Origin: CAJWPI01 sp964635015
GTDB lineage: Bacteria; Pseudomonadota; Gammaproteobacteria; Magnimaribacterales; Magnimaribacteraceae
Direction of reading: 5' to 3'
Length of the DNA: 64,000 bases
Assembly (NCBI GenBank): GCA_964635015.1
Contig: CAZWMS010000003.1
Span: forward strand, 5,222-69,221
Within the stretch, counting starts at the first letter, position 1; every line of letters starts with the position of its first letter. This document shows positions 54,396 through 63,295 of this stretch, one piece after another. The notes under the pieces were generated by a model. It worked only from the letters and a program-made list of their open reading frames with translations, made no database searches and was not told where the DNA came from. The position numbers were made by a program, and so were the translations under genes.

Positions 54396-55267
54396 TTTTT
54401 ATAATTAGGAGCTGGAACATTTTTTTTCCCTAGAGCTCCAAAAGATAATTTATTTAGCCAAGATTTATTCTCAGACAAGAATTTTTCTTCTGATAAGAAA
54501 TCAGGATAATTTAAAGAAAGAACTTTTAAATTTTCTTCTGCCAATTCTCCATAGCCTAAAATTTTGTATGCTCTAACTAACAAAGACAAAGCATAAGGTG
54601 TTTGCGGGGTATTTGGCATGTGTTCAATGACATATTTAGCCCTTCCAATTGCTGCTATGTAGGCTTTTCTTTTCATGTAGAAGTTAGCTATTCCCAGCTC
54701 TCCTTCTGCAAGGAGATTTCTTAAGTAAATCATTCTTTGTTTTGCGTGTGGAGCATATTCACTATTAGGAAACCTTGAAAGGAACTCACTAAGATCTCCA
54801 AAAGAAAGTTGAGCAGGTTCAAGATCTTTTTTTGAAAGTCCAGAATCAAAATACCTAGTAACTAACCCAGAGTCATCAGTAAAAGCAGCCAATCCCTTTA
54901 GATAATATGCGTAGTCAGTATGAGGATGACGTGGGTGAAGATTTATAAATCTTACAGCTGATGATCTAGCTGCTTCAAATTCAAAGTTTTTATAATAAGC
55001 ATATATTAGTTCGGCTTGTGCTTGTTCTGCATATCTTCCAAAAGGAAACCTTGCCTCTAATGCTTCTAGGCTTAAAATGGCTGATGAAAAATTCCCATTT
55101 TTGAGTCTTATCTGGGATTGGTCATACAACTCTTTTTCTAGAAGACGATCTTCAAGAGGCACTTCATTAGAAGTGCATCCAACTTGTATAAATATTATAA
55201 ATGATGAGAAAATTAAAAATCTTACTACTTTATCAATATTCAAAAATAATCCTTTAGATAATTGCAT
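54392..55267 (-). CDS. bamD: Outer-membrane assembly lipoprotein BamD
   Basis: Essential lipoprotein of the BAM complex. The signal ends in IFIQVGCTSNE (lipobox VGC). Five TPR-like repeats follow (LYDQSQIRLKNGNFSSAI, FPFGRYAEQAQAELIYAYYK, HPRHPHTDYAYYLKGLA, FPNSEYAPHAKQRMIYLRN, PNTPQTPYALSLLVRAY). At 291 aa it is slightly long (E. coli 245). The ATG at 55267 lacks a ribosome site; a TTG at 55243 has AAGGA six bases upstream and would give a tidier signal peptide, so it may be the true start. Divergent from rluD, as in E. coli. Confidence 0.94.
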   Translation of the reverse strand: MQLSKGLFLNIDKVVRFLIFSSFIIFIQVGCTSNEVPLEDRLLEKELYDQSQIRLKNGNFSSAILSLEALEARFPFGRYAEQAQAELIYAYYKNFEFEAARSSAVRFINLHPRHPHTDYAYYLKGLAAFTDDSGLVTRYFDSGLSKKDLEPAQLSFGDLSEFLSRFPNSEYAPHAKQRMIYLRNLLAEGELGIANFYMKRKAYIAAIGRAKYVIEHMPNTPQTPYALSLLVRAYKILGYGELAEENLKVLSLNYPDFLSEEKFLSENKSWLNKLSFGALGKKNVPAPNYKK

Positions 55268-55365
55268 ACAATTTTGAATTCTACATTCGCTTTAGTTGCT
55301 TGGACAGAAAAACAGTTTTAGGGTTCAATTAATAATACTTCATGTTATTGTTGAAGTACTTAAGT

Positions 55366-56316
55366 ATGACTAGAGTAATTTCATTAAAAAAAGAACTTTC
55401 TCCTTCTGATGCAGGCTTAAGGATAGATGTAGTAATAGCAAAAATGTTTCCTGAATTTTCAAGAACACATATACAGAAATGGATTAAAGGAGGTTACTTA
55501 AAGCTTAACGGAAAGAAAACTAAACCTAAATTTATAATAGAAGGGAAAGAAGTTGTTTCAATTGAAGTCCAAGAAGAAGAGCTTAGCAGTGACAAACCAG
55601 AGGATATTAAATTAAATATTTTGTGGGAAGATAAAGATATTCTGATTATCAACAAACCCCCTAACTTGGTGGTTCATCCAGGGGCTGGAAACAAGCATGG
55701 AACCTTAGTAAATGGATTATTGCATTACGATAAAGACCTATCCTATCTACCCAGAGCCGGGATAGTACATAGGCTAGATAAGAATACATCGGGAGTGATG
55801 ATTGTAACAAAGAATGAACACTCCTATCTTCACCTCATAAAGCAGTTTAAAGAAAGAGCTGTAAGCAGAGAGTATTTAGCTATTGTAATAGGTGAACTTA
55901 TTTCAGGAGGTATTATTGATAAACCCCTGGGAAGACACCCCAGATATAGAACAAAACAAGCGGTGCTAAAAGGAGGCAAAGAAGCCATTACCCATTTCAC
56001 TTTAGCAGATAAGTTTAAAGGACATTCTCTATTAAAAATTTCGTTAAAAACAGGAAGAACTCACCAAATAAGAGTTCATCTCTCCTACATAGGGTTTCCA
56101 ATAATTGGAGATTCTACTTACGGGGGAAGGAGTAAGTTTGCTCCAAATATCTCACAATCCTTAAGGGAGTCTATAAAGATATTTAAGAGACAAGCCCTTC
56201 ATGCAAGCTCAGTTAAATTTACCCATCCAAGAAATAATAAAAAAATAAATGTAGATTCTGAACTTCCAAAGGATATGACTAAGCTAATAAAGAGTTTAAA
56301 GAGAGATGAAAAGTAG
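55366..56316 (+). CDS. rluD: 23S rRNA pseudouridine 1911/1915/1917 synthase
   Basis: Pseudouridylates helix 69. An S4 domain (LRIDVVIAKMFPEFSRTHIQ) precedes the RluA catalytic domain with GIVHRLDKNTSGVMIV (catalytic Asp) and LKTGRTHQIRVHLSYIGFPI, GDSTYGG. The ATG at 55366 gives 316 aa and aligns with known N-termini; an ATG at 55342 adds eight residues just after AATAAT and could be a leaderless start. Modification targets overlap with RlmH (pseudouridine 1915), also in this window. Overlaps pgeF by 11 bp. Confidence 0.95.
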   Translation: MTRVISLKKELSPSDAGLRIDVVIAKMFPEFSRTHIQKWIKGGYLKLNGKKTKPKFIIEGKEVVSIEVQEEELSSDKPEDIKLNILWEDKDILIINKPPNLVVHPGAGNKHGTLVNGLLHYDKDLSYLPRAGIVHRLDKNTSGVMIVTKNEHSYLHLIKQFKERAVSREYLAIVIGELISGGIIDKPLGRHPRYRTKQAVLKGGKEAITHFTLADKFKGHSLLKISLKTGRTHQIRVHLSYIGFPIIGDSTYGGRSKFAPNISQSLRESIKIFKRQALHASSVKFTHPRNNKKINVDSELPKDMTKLIKSLKRDEK

Positions 56317-57004
56317 TAATGATTTTATTCTTCCAGAAGAATCTCTAGGGTTAAATATATCAAGTCTTATGATAGGAAAAAAATTTATTGAAAATTTTAA
56401 TCTAAATCCTGAGAATAAATTATTGGAGAATCATTTTAAGGTTCCAATAATCTGGATGGATCAGGTTCATGGAAAAACTATAAAAGAAGTAAAAGATAGT
56501 AATAAGAAATTAATAGAGGCTTGTGATGGAGTCTATACTCGCTTGAATAGTCTAGCCTTAGCAGTTAAAACAGCAGATTGCCTTCCCCTAATACTTTGCA
56601 GTAATGATGGATTAGAGATAGCAGCTGTTCATGTGGGATGGAGAGGGCTTTGTAGTGGGATTATAGAAAAAGCCATAGAAAAGTTTCATTCTGAATCTGA
56701 CAGCCTTAGGTCTTGGTTAGCCCCTAGTATCTCCTATTTATCTTATGAAGTTGGTCAAGAAGTCTATGAGTCTTTTTTAAAGAATGATAGTGGAAGTATT
56801 TCTAGTTTTTTTTCATCAAAGGTACATGGAAAATGGTTATTAAATTTAAGACTTGAAGCTCAAAGAAGACTAGAAAAATTAGGAGTTGAAGTTATTAGTG
56901 GAGATTATTGTACTTATAAAGATAGTGATTTATTTTATTCTTATAGAAGAAACCAGTCTGAAGGAAGAATGGTTACATTAGTTTGGAGAGAAGATGAAAA
57001 ATAA
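56306..57004 (+). CDS. pgeF: PgeF/YfiH multicopper-oxidase-like peptidoglycan editing factor
   Basis: Removes wrongly inserted L-Ser from UDP-MurNAc-peptide and has laccase-like activity in some species. DQVHGKTI, TADCLPLILCSNDG and AAVHVGWRGLCSGI hold the conserved His/Cys metal-site residues; LAPSISYLSYEVGQEV and GDYCTYKDSDLFYSYRR complete the family pattern. At 232 aa it is typical. Follows rluD as in E. coli, but clpB does not follow here. Confidence 0.93.
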   Translation: MKSSNDFILPEESLGLNISSLMIGKKFIENFNLNPENKLLENHFKVPIIWMDQVHGKTIKEVKDSNKKLIEACDGVYTRLNSLALAVKTADCLPLILCSNDGLEIAAVHVGWRGLCSGIIEKAIEKFHSESDSLRSWLAPSISYLSYEVGQEVYESFLKNDSGSISSFFSSKVHGKWLLNLRLEAQRRLEKLGVEVISGDYCTYKDSDLFYSYRRNQSEGRMVTLVWREDEK

Positions 57005-57860
57005 GTGTTTCATAGGTCTGGGCGTGATGGGGTCATCAATAGCTACTCATGTAAGAAAAGGAGGATATCTTCTTTCACTTTTTAATAGAACAGAAGAGAA
57101 ATCTAAGAAATGGGTAAGAAAACATGGAGGTATATCTTGTAAATCTCCTGCTGAAGCAGCCCTACACTGCGATATGGTTTTTCTATGTGTAGGCAAGGAT
57201 GAAGACGTTAGATCTGTCCTCAATGGAGATGATGGTGTTCTTCAGTCTTTACAAAAGGGTAGCATAGTCGTAGATCATACAACAACTTCAGCAACTCTAG
57301 CCAAGGAAATGGGAAAAGTTTGCCTAAAGAAAGAAATCTTTTTCTTAGACGCCCCAGTTTCAGGAGGGCAAATTGGAGCCGAAGAAGGAAAGCTTACTGT
57401 GATGGCCGGAGGAGATCAAAAAGCTTATAAAAGAAGCAAGAAGGTTGTAGATCTTTACTCAAAATCCTATGTCAGAATGGGCGATATAGGCTCAGGTCAG
57501 TTGACAAAAATGGTGAACCAAATCTGTTTAGCAGGATTGATACAAAGCTTAGCGGAGGGTATTCATTTTTCAAAGAAGGCTGGATTAGATACAAAAAAAG
57601 TTATAAAAGTTATTTCACAAGGGGCAGCTCAATCTTGGCAAATGGACAACAGATGGCAGACTATGCTCAAGGATGATTATGAACATGGCTTCGCTGTAGA
57701 TTGGATGCGTAAAGATTTAGGAATAGCAATGGAAGAAGGAAAGAGAAACCATTCAAAATTAGATTTGGTTAAATTAATAGATACATACTACTCTGAAATT
57801 CAAAAAATAAACGGTAGATTCGATACTTCTAGTTTATTAAAAAGACTTGATTCAGCATGA
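56994..57860 (+). CDS. Beta-hydroxyacid dehydrogenase (tartronate semialdehyde reductase / 3-HIBADH family)
   Basis: Rossmann N-domain CFIGLGVMGSSIATHVRKGG (4-23) with FNRTEEK, substrate loop FLDAPVSGGQIGAEEGKLTV, and the catalytic Lys in GQLTKMVNQICLAG (near residue 170). At 288 aa it is a full family member. 3-Hydroxyisobutyrate, tartronate semialdehyde and glyoxylate/succinic semialdehyde reductases share these motifs. A D-glycerate-kinase-like gene overlaps its stop by 4 bp, favouring tartronate semialdehyde reductase that makes glycerate. This assignment rests on context. Confidence 0.85.
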   Translation: MKNKCFIGLGVMGSSIATHVRKGGYLLSLFNRTEEKSKKWVRKHGGISCKSPAEAALHCDMVFLCVGKDEDVRSVLNGDDGVLQSLQKGSIVVDHTTTSATLAKEMGKVCLKKEIFFLDAPVSGGQIGAEEGKLTVMAGGDQKAYKRSKKVVDLYSKSYVRMGDIGSGQLTKMVNQICLAGLIQSLAEGIHFSKKAGLDTKKVIKVISQGAAQSWQMDNRWQTMLKDDYEHGFAVDWMRKDLGIAMEEGKRNHSKLDLVKLIDTYYSEIQKINGRFDTSSLLKRLDSA

Positions 57861-58798
57861 ATAATTTTCCAAGAAAAGATGATCCATCCTGCCTTTCTTT
57901 TTTAGAGACTTCTAAGCACTCCCTTAAAGATCTTGAACATAAACTTAAAATAAACCATATAAGTAATAATTTCTTTGGAGAAATAGTAATACCATTAACA
58001 ACCTATTTTAATAATTTACCTAAGAGAAAGAAACCTTATCTTATTTGCCTAACAGGAGGTCAAGGCTCGGGTAAAACCACTCTTTCTGAATTCATCCAAT
58101 TGGTTCTTAAGGAATCATGTAATAAATCTACAGTAGGTTTTTCTATAGATGATATTTATAAGACAAAAGAAGAAAGAAAAGAACTTTCAGAGACAGTCCA
58201 TCCTCTTTGCAAAGTCAGAGGTGTTCCAGGTACTCATAATATTAAAATGGGACTAGATACCCTAAGGTCTTTGTACGATGCCTCTCCAAAGACCCTCACT
58301 TTGATTCCTTCTTTCTGCAAGCCTTTAGATGAACATTATCCGAGAGAAAAGTGGAAAAAATATTTTGGAAAACCCAATTTTATATTCTTTGATGCATGGT
58401 GTGGAGGAGCTAAATCTATTAGTGAGGAAGACTGGAAACCACCTATGAATGATTTGGAAAGAGAGGAGGATCCTGATGGCATTTGGTCTAAATGGAGCAA
58501 TCAACAGTTAGCTGGCGAATACCAAGAGCTTTTTTCATTATTTGATTTTCTTGTTTTAATCAAAGTTCCAAACATTAGTTTTGTATATCAAAGCAGATGG
58601 ATACAAGAGCAAACACTTAGGAGAACTTTATCTAGTAAAAAATTAAAAAAAAAGCTAATGACGAAACGTGAAGTTTATAGATTTGTTATGCATTATGAGC
58701 GTTTAACACATTATATTTTAGAAGAGATGCCCAGTTTTGCCGATATAGTTTTAGAAAGGGATGAGCAATTTAATTTTTTATTTTCAAAAGTTCCTTAA
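57857..58798 (+). CDS. D-glycerate 3-kinase-like P-loop kinase
   Basis: Uridine-kinase-like NTPase related to plant GLYK, yeast Tda10 and E. coli YggC. Walker A is LTGGQGSGKTTLSEF (about 71-85), SIDDIYKTKEER carries the metal-binding Asp, VRGVPGTHNIKMGLDTL and FIFFDAWCGGAK are GLYK-type blocks, and FLVLIKVPNISFVYQSRWIQE ends the core. At 313 aa it fits. It would phosphorylate D-glycerate to 3-phosphoglycerate and feed glycolysis, in line with the dehydrogenase that overlaps its start. A pantothenate- or uridine-kinase role is less likely. Confidence 0.82.
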   Translation: MNNFPRKDDPSCLSFLETSKHSLKDLEHKLKINHISNNFFGEIVIPLTTYFNNLPKRKKPYLICLTGGQGSGKTTLSEFIQLVLKESCNKSTVGFSIDDIYKTKEERKELSETVHPLCKVRGVPGTHNIKMGLDTLRSLYDASPKTLTLIPSFCKPLDEHYPREKWKKYFGKPNFIFFDAWCGGAKSISEEDWKPPMNDLEREEDPDGIWSKWSNQQLAGEYQELFSLFDFLVLIKVPNISFVYQSRWIQEQTLRRTLSSKKLKKKLMTKREVYRFVMHYERLTHYILEEMPSFADIVLERDEQFNFLFSKVP

Positions 58799-58892
58799 AA
58801 CCCTTAAAAATAGAGGACTTCTTGACTTCAAGTTATCTGATGTCAAAATGCGCCACCTTCAGCCAACAAGCATCATGTGGATGTAATAGGAA

Positions 58893-60641
58893 ATGAACAA
58901 ACAAGAAGTATCTGGAGGAGAGGCTTTAATGCTTTCTCTACAAGAAGAGGCAGTAGACCTAGTATTTGGTTATCCTGGGGGTGCCTCTCTTCATATCTAT
59001 GATGCTTTGTTCCAACAGCAAACTGTTCAGCATGTATTAGTAAGACATGAACAAGGAGCTGTTCATGCTGCAGATGGCTATGCACGTGCGACCGGTAAGC
59101 CGGGAGTAATTTTTGTAACATCAGGACCTGGTGCCACTAATGCTATTACTGGTTTGGCAACGGCTTTTATGGACTCTACTCCTGTCGTTGTAATTTCCAG
59201 TCAAGTTAAGTCTCATTTGATAGGCACTGACTCTTTTCAAGAAACCGATATGATAGGAGTTTCTAGACCTGTTGTTAAACACAGTTATTTAGTAAAAAAA
59301 CCTGAAGAAATACCCAAAGTCGTTAAGGAGGCCTTTCATGTTGCTACCACAGGAAGACCAGGTCCAGTTGTAATTGATATACCAAAAGACTTAACAGATG
59401 CATCGTATAATTTTAAGTTTTCTTATCCTAAAGAAATTGATATACGATCCTATAAACCTGTAGTTGAAGGACATAGCGGTCAAATAAAAAAAGCAGTTAA
59501 AGCTTTATTAAAATCTAAAAGACCAATTATTTATTCTGGAGGAGGTGTTATTCAAGGTAATGCTTCAGAAGAATTAACCAATTTAGTAAAGTTATTAAAC
59601 TTCCCCGTAACCAATACGCTAATGGGATTGGGAGCATATCCTGGAACTGATCCACAGTTTGTTGGAATGTTGGGTATGCATGGTACTTATGAGGCCAATA
59701 TGGCCATGCATAATTCTGATCTTATTCTTGCTGTTGGAGCTAGGTTTGATGATCGGATAACGAATAGTCCAGATTTGTTTGCCTTAGATTCTAAAAAGAT
59801 TCATATAGATGTAGATCCGGCTTCTCTATCAAAAATAATAGATGTAGATATCCCAATAGTAGGTTCTGCAAAGACCTGTTTAGGTCAATTAATAGCAGAG
59901 CTTGAAAAAGAAAAATATAAAATTGACAAGGAATCTTTGAAACCCTGGTGGGAGCAGATAAATAACTGGAGGAAAGAGCACGGTTTAGACCATAATTTAG
60001 TTGATAAAGCTCCTCCAAAAGGAAAAATACTGCCTCAACAAGTAGTTCAAAGCTTATATAGAGAAACTAAAGGAGATGCTTTTATTAGTTCAGATGTAGG
60101 TCAACACCAAATGTTTGCTGCCCAGTACTATCATTTTGATAAGCCTAGGAGATGGATCAATTCAGGTGGTCTCGGGACTATGGGATTTGGCTTGCCAGCA
60201 GCTATAGGGGTTCAGTTAGCACATCCTGGTTCAGTTGTCGCTTGTATTACAGGAGAGGGCAGTATACAGATGTGTATTCAAGAATTATCCACTTGCCTTC
60301 AATATGGACTTCCTTTGAAGATTATTAATATAAATAATCAATCTTTGGGAATGGTAAAACAATGGCAAGACATGCAGTATGGAGGCAGGTTATCTGAGAG
60401 TACTTATCAAGGTTCATTGCCTGACTTTATTGCTCTAGCTGAGTCTTTTGGTCATGTAGGTATGAAAGTAGAAAAGTATGAAGATTTACAAAAATCTATG
60501 AAAGAATGTTTCAAGATGACAGATAAATTAGTTTTTATGGATATATATGTAGATCCTGATGAACATGTTTATCCTATGTTAGAAGCCGGTAAGTCAATGC
60601 AAGACATGTGGCTTGATAAAGATAAAAAAACTTGGGAATGA
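58893..60641 (+). CDS. ilvI: Acetolactate synthase, large subunit
   Basis: TPP enzyme for the first step of branched-chain amino-acid synthesis. RHEQGAVHAADGYARATG holds the catalytic Glu (near residue 53), which glyoxylate carboligase lacks. TSGPGATNAITGLATA is a core motif, and the TPP-metal motif is ITGEGSIQMCIQELST with N in ININNQS; the GEG form also occurs in related gammaproteobacteria. At 582 aa it is full length. AGGA sits unusually close to the ATG. TTGACT at 58822 may be a -35, without a good -10. A 12-codon frame before it is not rich in Leu/Val/Ile, so classical attenuation is not supported. Confidence 0.96.
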   Translation: MNKQEVSGGEALMLSLQEEAVDLVFGYPGGASLHIYDALFQQQTVQHVLVRHEQGAVHAADGYARATGKPGVIFVTSGPGATNAITGLATAFMDSTPVVVISSQVKSHLIGTDSFQETDMIGVSRPVVKHSYLVKKPEEIPKVVKEAFHVATTGRPGPVVIDIPKDLTDASYNFKFSYPKEIDIRSYKPVVEGHSGQIKKAVKALLKSKRPIIYSGGGVIQGNASEELTNLVKLLNFPVTNTLMGLGAYPGTDPQFVGMLGMHGTYEANMAMHNSDLILAVGARFDDRITNSPDLFALDSKKIHIDVDPASLSKIIDVDIPIVGSAKTCLGQLIAELEKEKYKIDKESLKPWWEQINNWRKEHGLDHNLVDKAPPKGKILPQQVVQSLYRETKGDAFISSDVGQHQMFAAQYYHFDKPRRWINSGGLGTMGFGLPAAIGVQLAHPGSVVACITGEGSIQMCIQELSTCLQYGLPLKIININNQSLGMVKQWQDMQYGGRLSESTYQGSLPDFIALAESFGHVGMKVEKYEDLQKSMKECFKMTDKLVFMDIYVDPDEHVYPMLEAGKSMQDMWLDKDKKTWE

Positions 60642-61117
60642 AAAGAGTTTTAGCTGTTTTAATGGAAAACCAAGCGGGTGCTCTCTCAAGAGTCGTTGGG
60701 CTATTCTCTCAAAGAGGTTATAACATAGAATCTTTAATAGTTGCTCCCACTGAGGATCCAAGTTTATCGAGATTAACTATGACCACCTTAGGTGATGAAA
60801 AGGTTATTCAACAAATAACAAAACAACTCAATAAACTTATAGATGTAGTAAAAGTTTTAGATTTATCAGCTTCAGATTATTCTGAGAGTGAATTAATGAT
60901 ATTAAAACTGTCTAACCATAAAGATACAATAAAAAAGATTGAAGAGTTAGGAGGCTCAATAATTTACCAGGATGAAACAATTCTCAATGTAGAATTTATA
61001 GGAACTTCAAGCGCTATGGATAAGGTCTTATCTACTTGGGATGATAAGAGTCTTTTGGAGGTTGTAAGAACAGGTGTTTTAGGTCTTTCTTCGAATGCCA
61101 AGACCCTTACAATATAG
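60638..61117 (+). CDS. ilvH: Acetolactate synthase, small regulatory subunit
   Basis: Gives the enzyme activity and valine feedback control. The N-terminal ACT domain (VLAVLMENQAGALSRVVGLF, QRGYNIESLIVAPTEDPSLSR) binds valine; the C-terminal domain follows. The ATG at 60638 overlaps the ilvI stop (ATGA) and gives 159 aa, close to the usual 163; an in-frame TTG two codons earlier is unlikely. ilvC starts 15 bp later. Confidence 0.96.
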   Translation: MKRVLAVLMENQAGALSRVVGLFSQRGYNIESLIVAPTEDPSLSRLTMTTLGDEKVIQQITKQLNKLIDVVKVLDLSASDYSESELMILKLSNHKDTIKKIEELGGSIIYQDETILNVEFIGTSSAMDKVLSTWDDKSLLEVVRTGVLGLSSNAKTLTI

Positions 61118-61132
61118 TAGAGTAGATTTGAG

Positions 61133-62164
61133 ATGAAAATTTATTACGACAAAGATACAGATTTAGAGCTTATTAAAAGCAAGAAAGTTACTATTGTAGG
61201 TTATGGTTCTCAAGGAAATGCTCATGCAAATAATTTGAAAGATAGTGGAGTAAATGTCACCGTAGCTTTGCGAAAAGATTCTTCATCTTGGACCAAAGCA
61301 GAGCAAGCAGGGTTAATCGTGCAAGAAGTTGACGAATCTGTCAAAGATGCCGATATGGTAATGATACTAATGCCTGATGAATTGCAGGCTGCAACCTATA
61401 CATCAAATATTCATAAGCATATAAAAGAAGGGTCAATATTAGCTTTTGCCCATGGATTTAATATCCATTTTAAAAAGATAATTCCTCGAGAAGATTTAGA
61501 TGTGGTTATGGTGGCTCCCAAAGGTCCAGGACATACCGTACGCTCTCAATATGTTGCTGAAGCTGGAGTTCCTTCGCTTTTAGCAATCTATAAGGATGTA
61601 TCAGGACAGGCAAAAGACATAACTCTTTCTTACGCTTCTGCTATAGGAGCAGGTAGGGCAGGCATTATTGAAACTAATTTCAAAGATGAAACTGAAACCG
61701 ATCTATTCGGTGAACAGGCTGTACTTTGCGGTGGTCTTACCTCTCTAATTCAATCGGGTTACGAAGTGTTAACAGAAGCAGGCTACCCCCCTGAAATGGC
61801 TTATTTTGAATGCCTACACGAAGTAAAACTTATAGTAGATCTAATTTATGAGGGTGGATTACAAAATATGCGTTATAGCATTTCCAATACAGCTGAATTT
61901 GGAGACTATTTGAGCGGACCTAAAATAATAACGGAAGATACCAAGGACGAAATGCGCGCTATTCTGAAAAGAATACAATCGGGAGAATTTGCTGAAGAAT
62001 TTATAACTGATTGCAGAAAAAGCAATGATGGAAGGGGTGGTCCTCTTATGAAGGAATTTAGAGAAAAGAATTCTTCGCACTCTATTGAAAGAGTGGGGGA
62101 GGAATTAAGATCTATGATGCCCTGGATTGCGCAGAATAAATTAGTAGATAAGACAAAGAACTAG
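61133..62164 (+). CDS. ilvC: Ketol-acid reductoisomerase (class I)
   Basis: Second step of valine/isoleucine synthesis. The NADP-binding VTIVGYGSQGNAHANNLKDSG (about 19-39), AFAHGFNIHF, MVAPKGPGHTVRSQY and the metal-binding DETETDLFGEQAVLCGG are present. At 343 aa it is the short class I form, unlike the long E. coli enzyme. Encoded after ilvI-ilvH and 10 bp before pssA, the order seen in Pseudomonas. Confidence 0.98.
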   Translation: MKIYYDKDTDLELIKSKKVTIVGYGSQGNAHANNLKDSGVNVTVALRKDSSSWTKAEQAGLIVQEVDESVKDADMVMILMPDELQAATYTSNIHKHIKEGSILAFAHGFNIHFKKIIPREDLDVVMVAPKGPGHTVRSQYVAEAGVPSLLAIYKDVSGQAKDITLSYASAIGAGRAGIIETNFKDETETDLFGEQAVLCGGLTSLIQSGYEVLTEAGYPPEMAYFECLHEVKLIVDLIYEGGLQNMRYSISNTAEFGDYLSGPKIITEDTKDEMRAILKRIQSGEFAEEFITDCRKSNDGRGGPLMKEFREKNSSHSIERVGEELRSMMPWIAQNKLVDKTKN

Positions 62165-62174
62165 CTTTACTTCA

Positions 62175-62957
62175 GTGCCTAAAGACTCAGAAAAACTAGA
62201 CCTTTATGATGAACATGAAGAGATCGTCTCTGTTAGGGGTAAAAGAGTAAAACGTAGGGGAATCTTTTTACTTCCTAATTTACTCACCACAGCATCTTTA
62301 TTTTCAGGGTTTTATTCTATTATTTCTGCTATTCAAGGGGATTTTATTGCTGCTGGAATGGCAATATTTGCTGCGCAATTTTTTGATGGTCTTGATGGAA
62401 GGGTAGCGCGTTTGACTAATTCCCAGAGTAAGTTTGGTGCCCAATATGATAGCTTGTGTGATGTAGTTTCTTTTGGACTTGCTCCTGCAATTTCTATTTT
62501 TTTATGGGGACTTGACTCTTTAGGACAAGTTGGATGGATATTCTCTTTCCTTTATGTAGCGGCTGCAGCTTTGCGGTTAGCAAGGTTCAATACAAATCTT
62601 GGCTCTGAAGATACCTTCTTCAAAGGCTTACCAAGTCCAGTAGCTGGAGCAACAATAGCCTATTATGTTTGGGCACTTAGTTCAGTTGGGATTCAAGGAG
62701 AAAATTTAGGGTTTCTGTTAACCTTTATCTCAGCTTGTTTAACAGGTATGTTGGCTATTTTGATGGTTATAAATATCCCTTACTACAGTTTTAAAGAGAT
62801 CGAATTGAAAAGAAGAGTTCCATTCTTCGCTATATTGGTAGTAGTTTTTGTTTTTGCTCTAATTGCTATTGATCCACCTTTAGTTCTAGTTAGTTGCGCT
62901 ATGCTTTACACTTTATCAGGCCCGGCAATTTGGGTTATAAAGAGCCTAAGGAATTAA
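62175..62957 (+). CDS. pssA: CDP-diacylglycerol-serine O-phosphatidyltransferase
   Basis: Makes phosphatidylserine, precursor of phosphatidylethanolamine. The CDP-alcohol phosphotransferase signature DG(2)AR(8)G(3)D(3)D is exact, beginning DGRVARLTNSQSKFG near residue 75. About seven membrane helices follow a charged N-terminus (residues 1-30). At 260 aa it belongs to the integral-membrane PssA subclass, not the soluble E. coli type. The start is GTG with no clear ribosome site; no nearby ATG is available. Coupled to ilvC by 10 bp. Confidence 0.95.
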   Translation: MPKDSEKLDLYDEHEEIVSVRGKRVKRRGIFLLPNLLTTASLFSGFYSIISAIQGDFIAAGMAIFAAQFFDGLDGRVARLTNSQSKFGAQYDSLCDVVSFGLAPAISIFLWGLDSLGQVGWIFSFLYVAAAALRLARFNTNLGSEDTFFKGLPSPVAGATIAYYVWALSSVGIQGENLGFLLTFISACLTGMLAILMVINIPYYSFKEIELKRRVPFFAILVVVFVFALIAIDPPLVLVSCAMLYTLSGPAIWVIKSLRN

Positions 62958-62977
62958 TATTTAATAGCTATTTACAA

Positions 62978-63006
62978 TTGAGAATTACCTATGCCAAGGG
63001 TAACAT
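62978..63006 (+). promoter_or_regulatory. Promoter of the tRNA-Ile gene
   Basis: TTGAGA (62978-62983) and TAACAT (63001-63006) are separated by 17 bp, placing the start near 63013, about 11 nt before the mature tRNA. The boxes match the sigma-70 consensus at four or more positions each. Confidence 0.45.
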
Positions 63007-63023
63007 GCAACTTCCCATTTTAT

Positions 63024-63100
<77 letters not shown>

Positions 63101-63117
63101 TTTTCTTCAAGTTAGAT

Positions 63118-63156
63118 AAGGGTTTCAGAGAGTTTCAACTTTGAAACCCTTTTTTT
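63118..63156 (+). terminator. Rho-independent terminator after tRNA-Ile
   Basis: GGGTTTCA (63120-63127) pairs perfectly with TGAAACCC (63142-63149) around a 14-nt loop and is followed by seven Ts. The stem extends with AA/TT. It is the clearest terminator in the window. Confidence 0.85.
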
Positions 63157-63161
63157 ATTTC

Positions 63162-63181
63162 TATACACACTCATACACACA
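63162..63181. repeat. TATACACACT repeat cluster, left copy
   Basis: TATACACACT at 63162-63171 is followed by the close variant CATACACAC. The exact 10-mer recurs at 63970 and 63982, about 800 bp away. Lies just after the tRNA terminator. May be a protein-binding direct repeat at an element boundary. Confidence 0.35.
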
Positions 63182-63295
63182 GTAAATAATGTGTTCGGAT
63201 GAGCACTGCTACCAGAACTCCTGAGAGGTACACATTGAGCGTAAAATTTCAGTTTATTTGTCTTCTTTAAAATTACGGTTAGTGAGAAGTCATAC

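Noticed and set aside
58848..58886. 12-codon leader peptide (MRHLQPTSIMWM) before ilvI as an attenuator
   Set aside because: Only two Leu/Ile codons, and no alternative hairpins or T-run terminator before ilvI.
58893..60641. Glyoxylate carboligase, given the neighbouring glycerate genes
   Set aside because: The catalytic Glu is present, and ilvH and ilvC follow directly, so this is acetolactate synthase.
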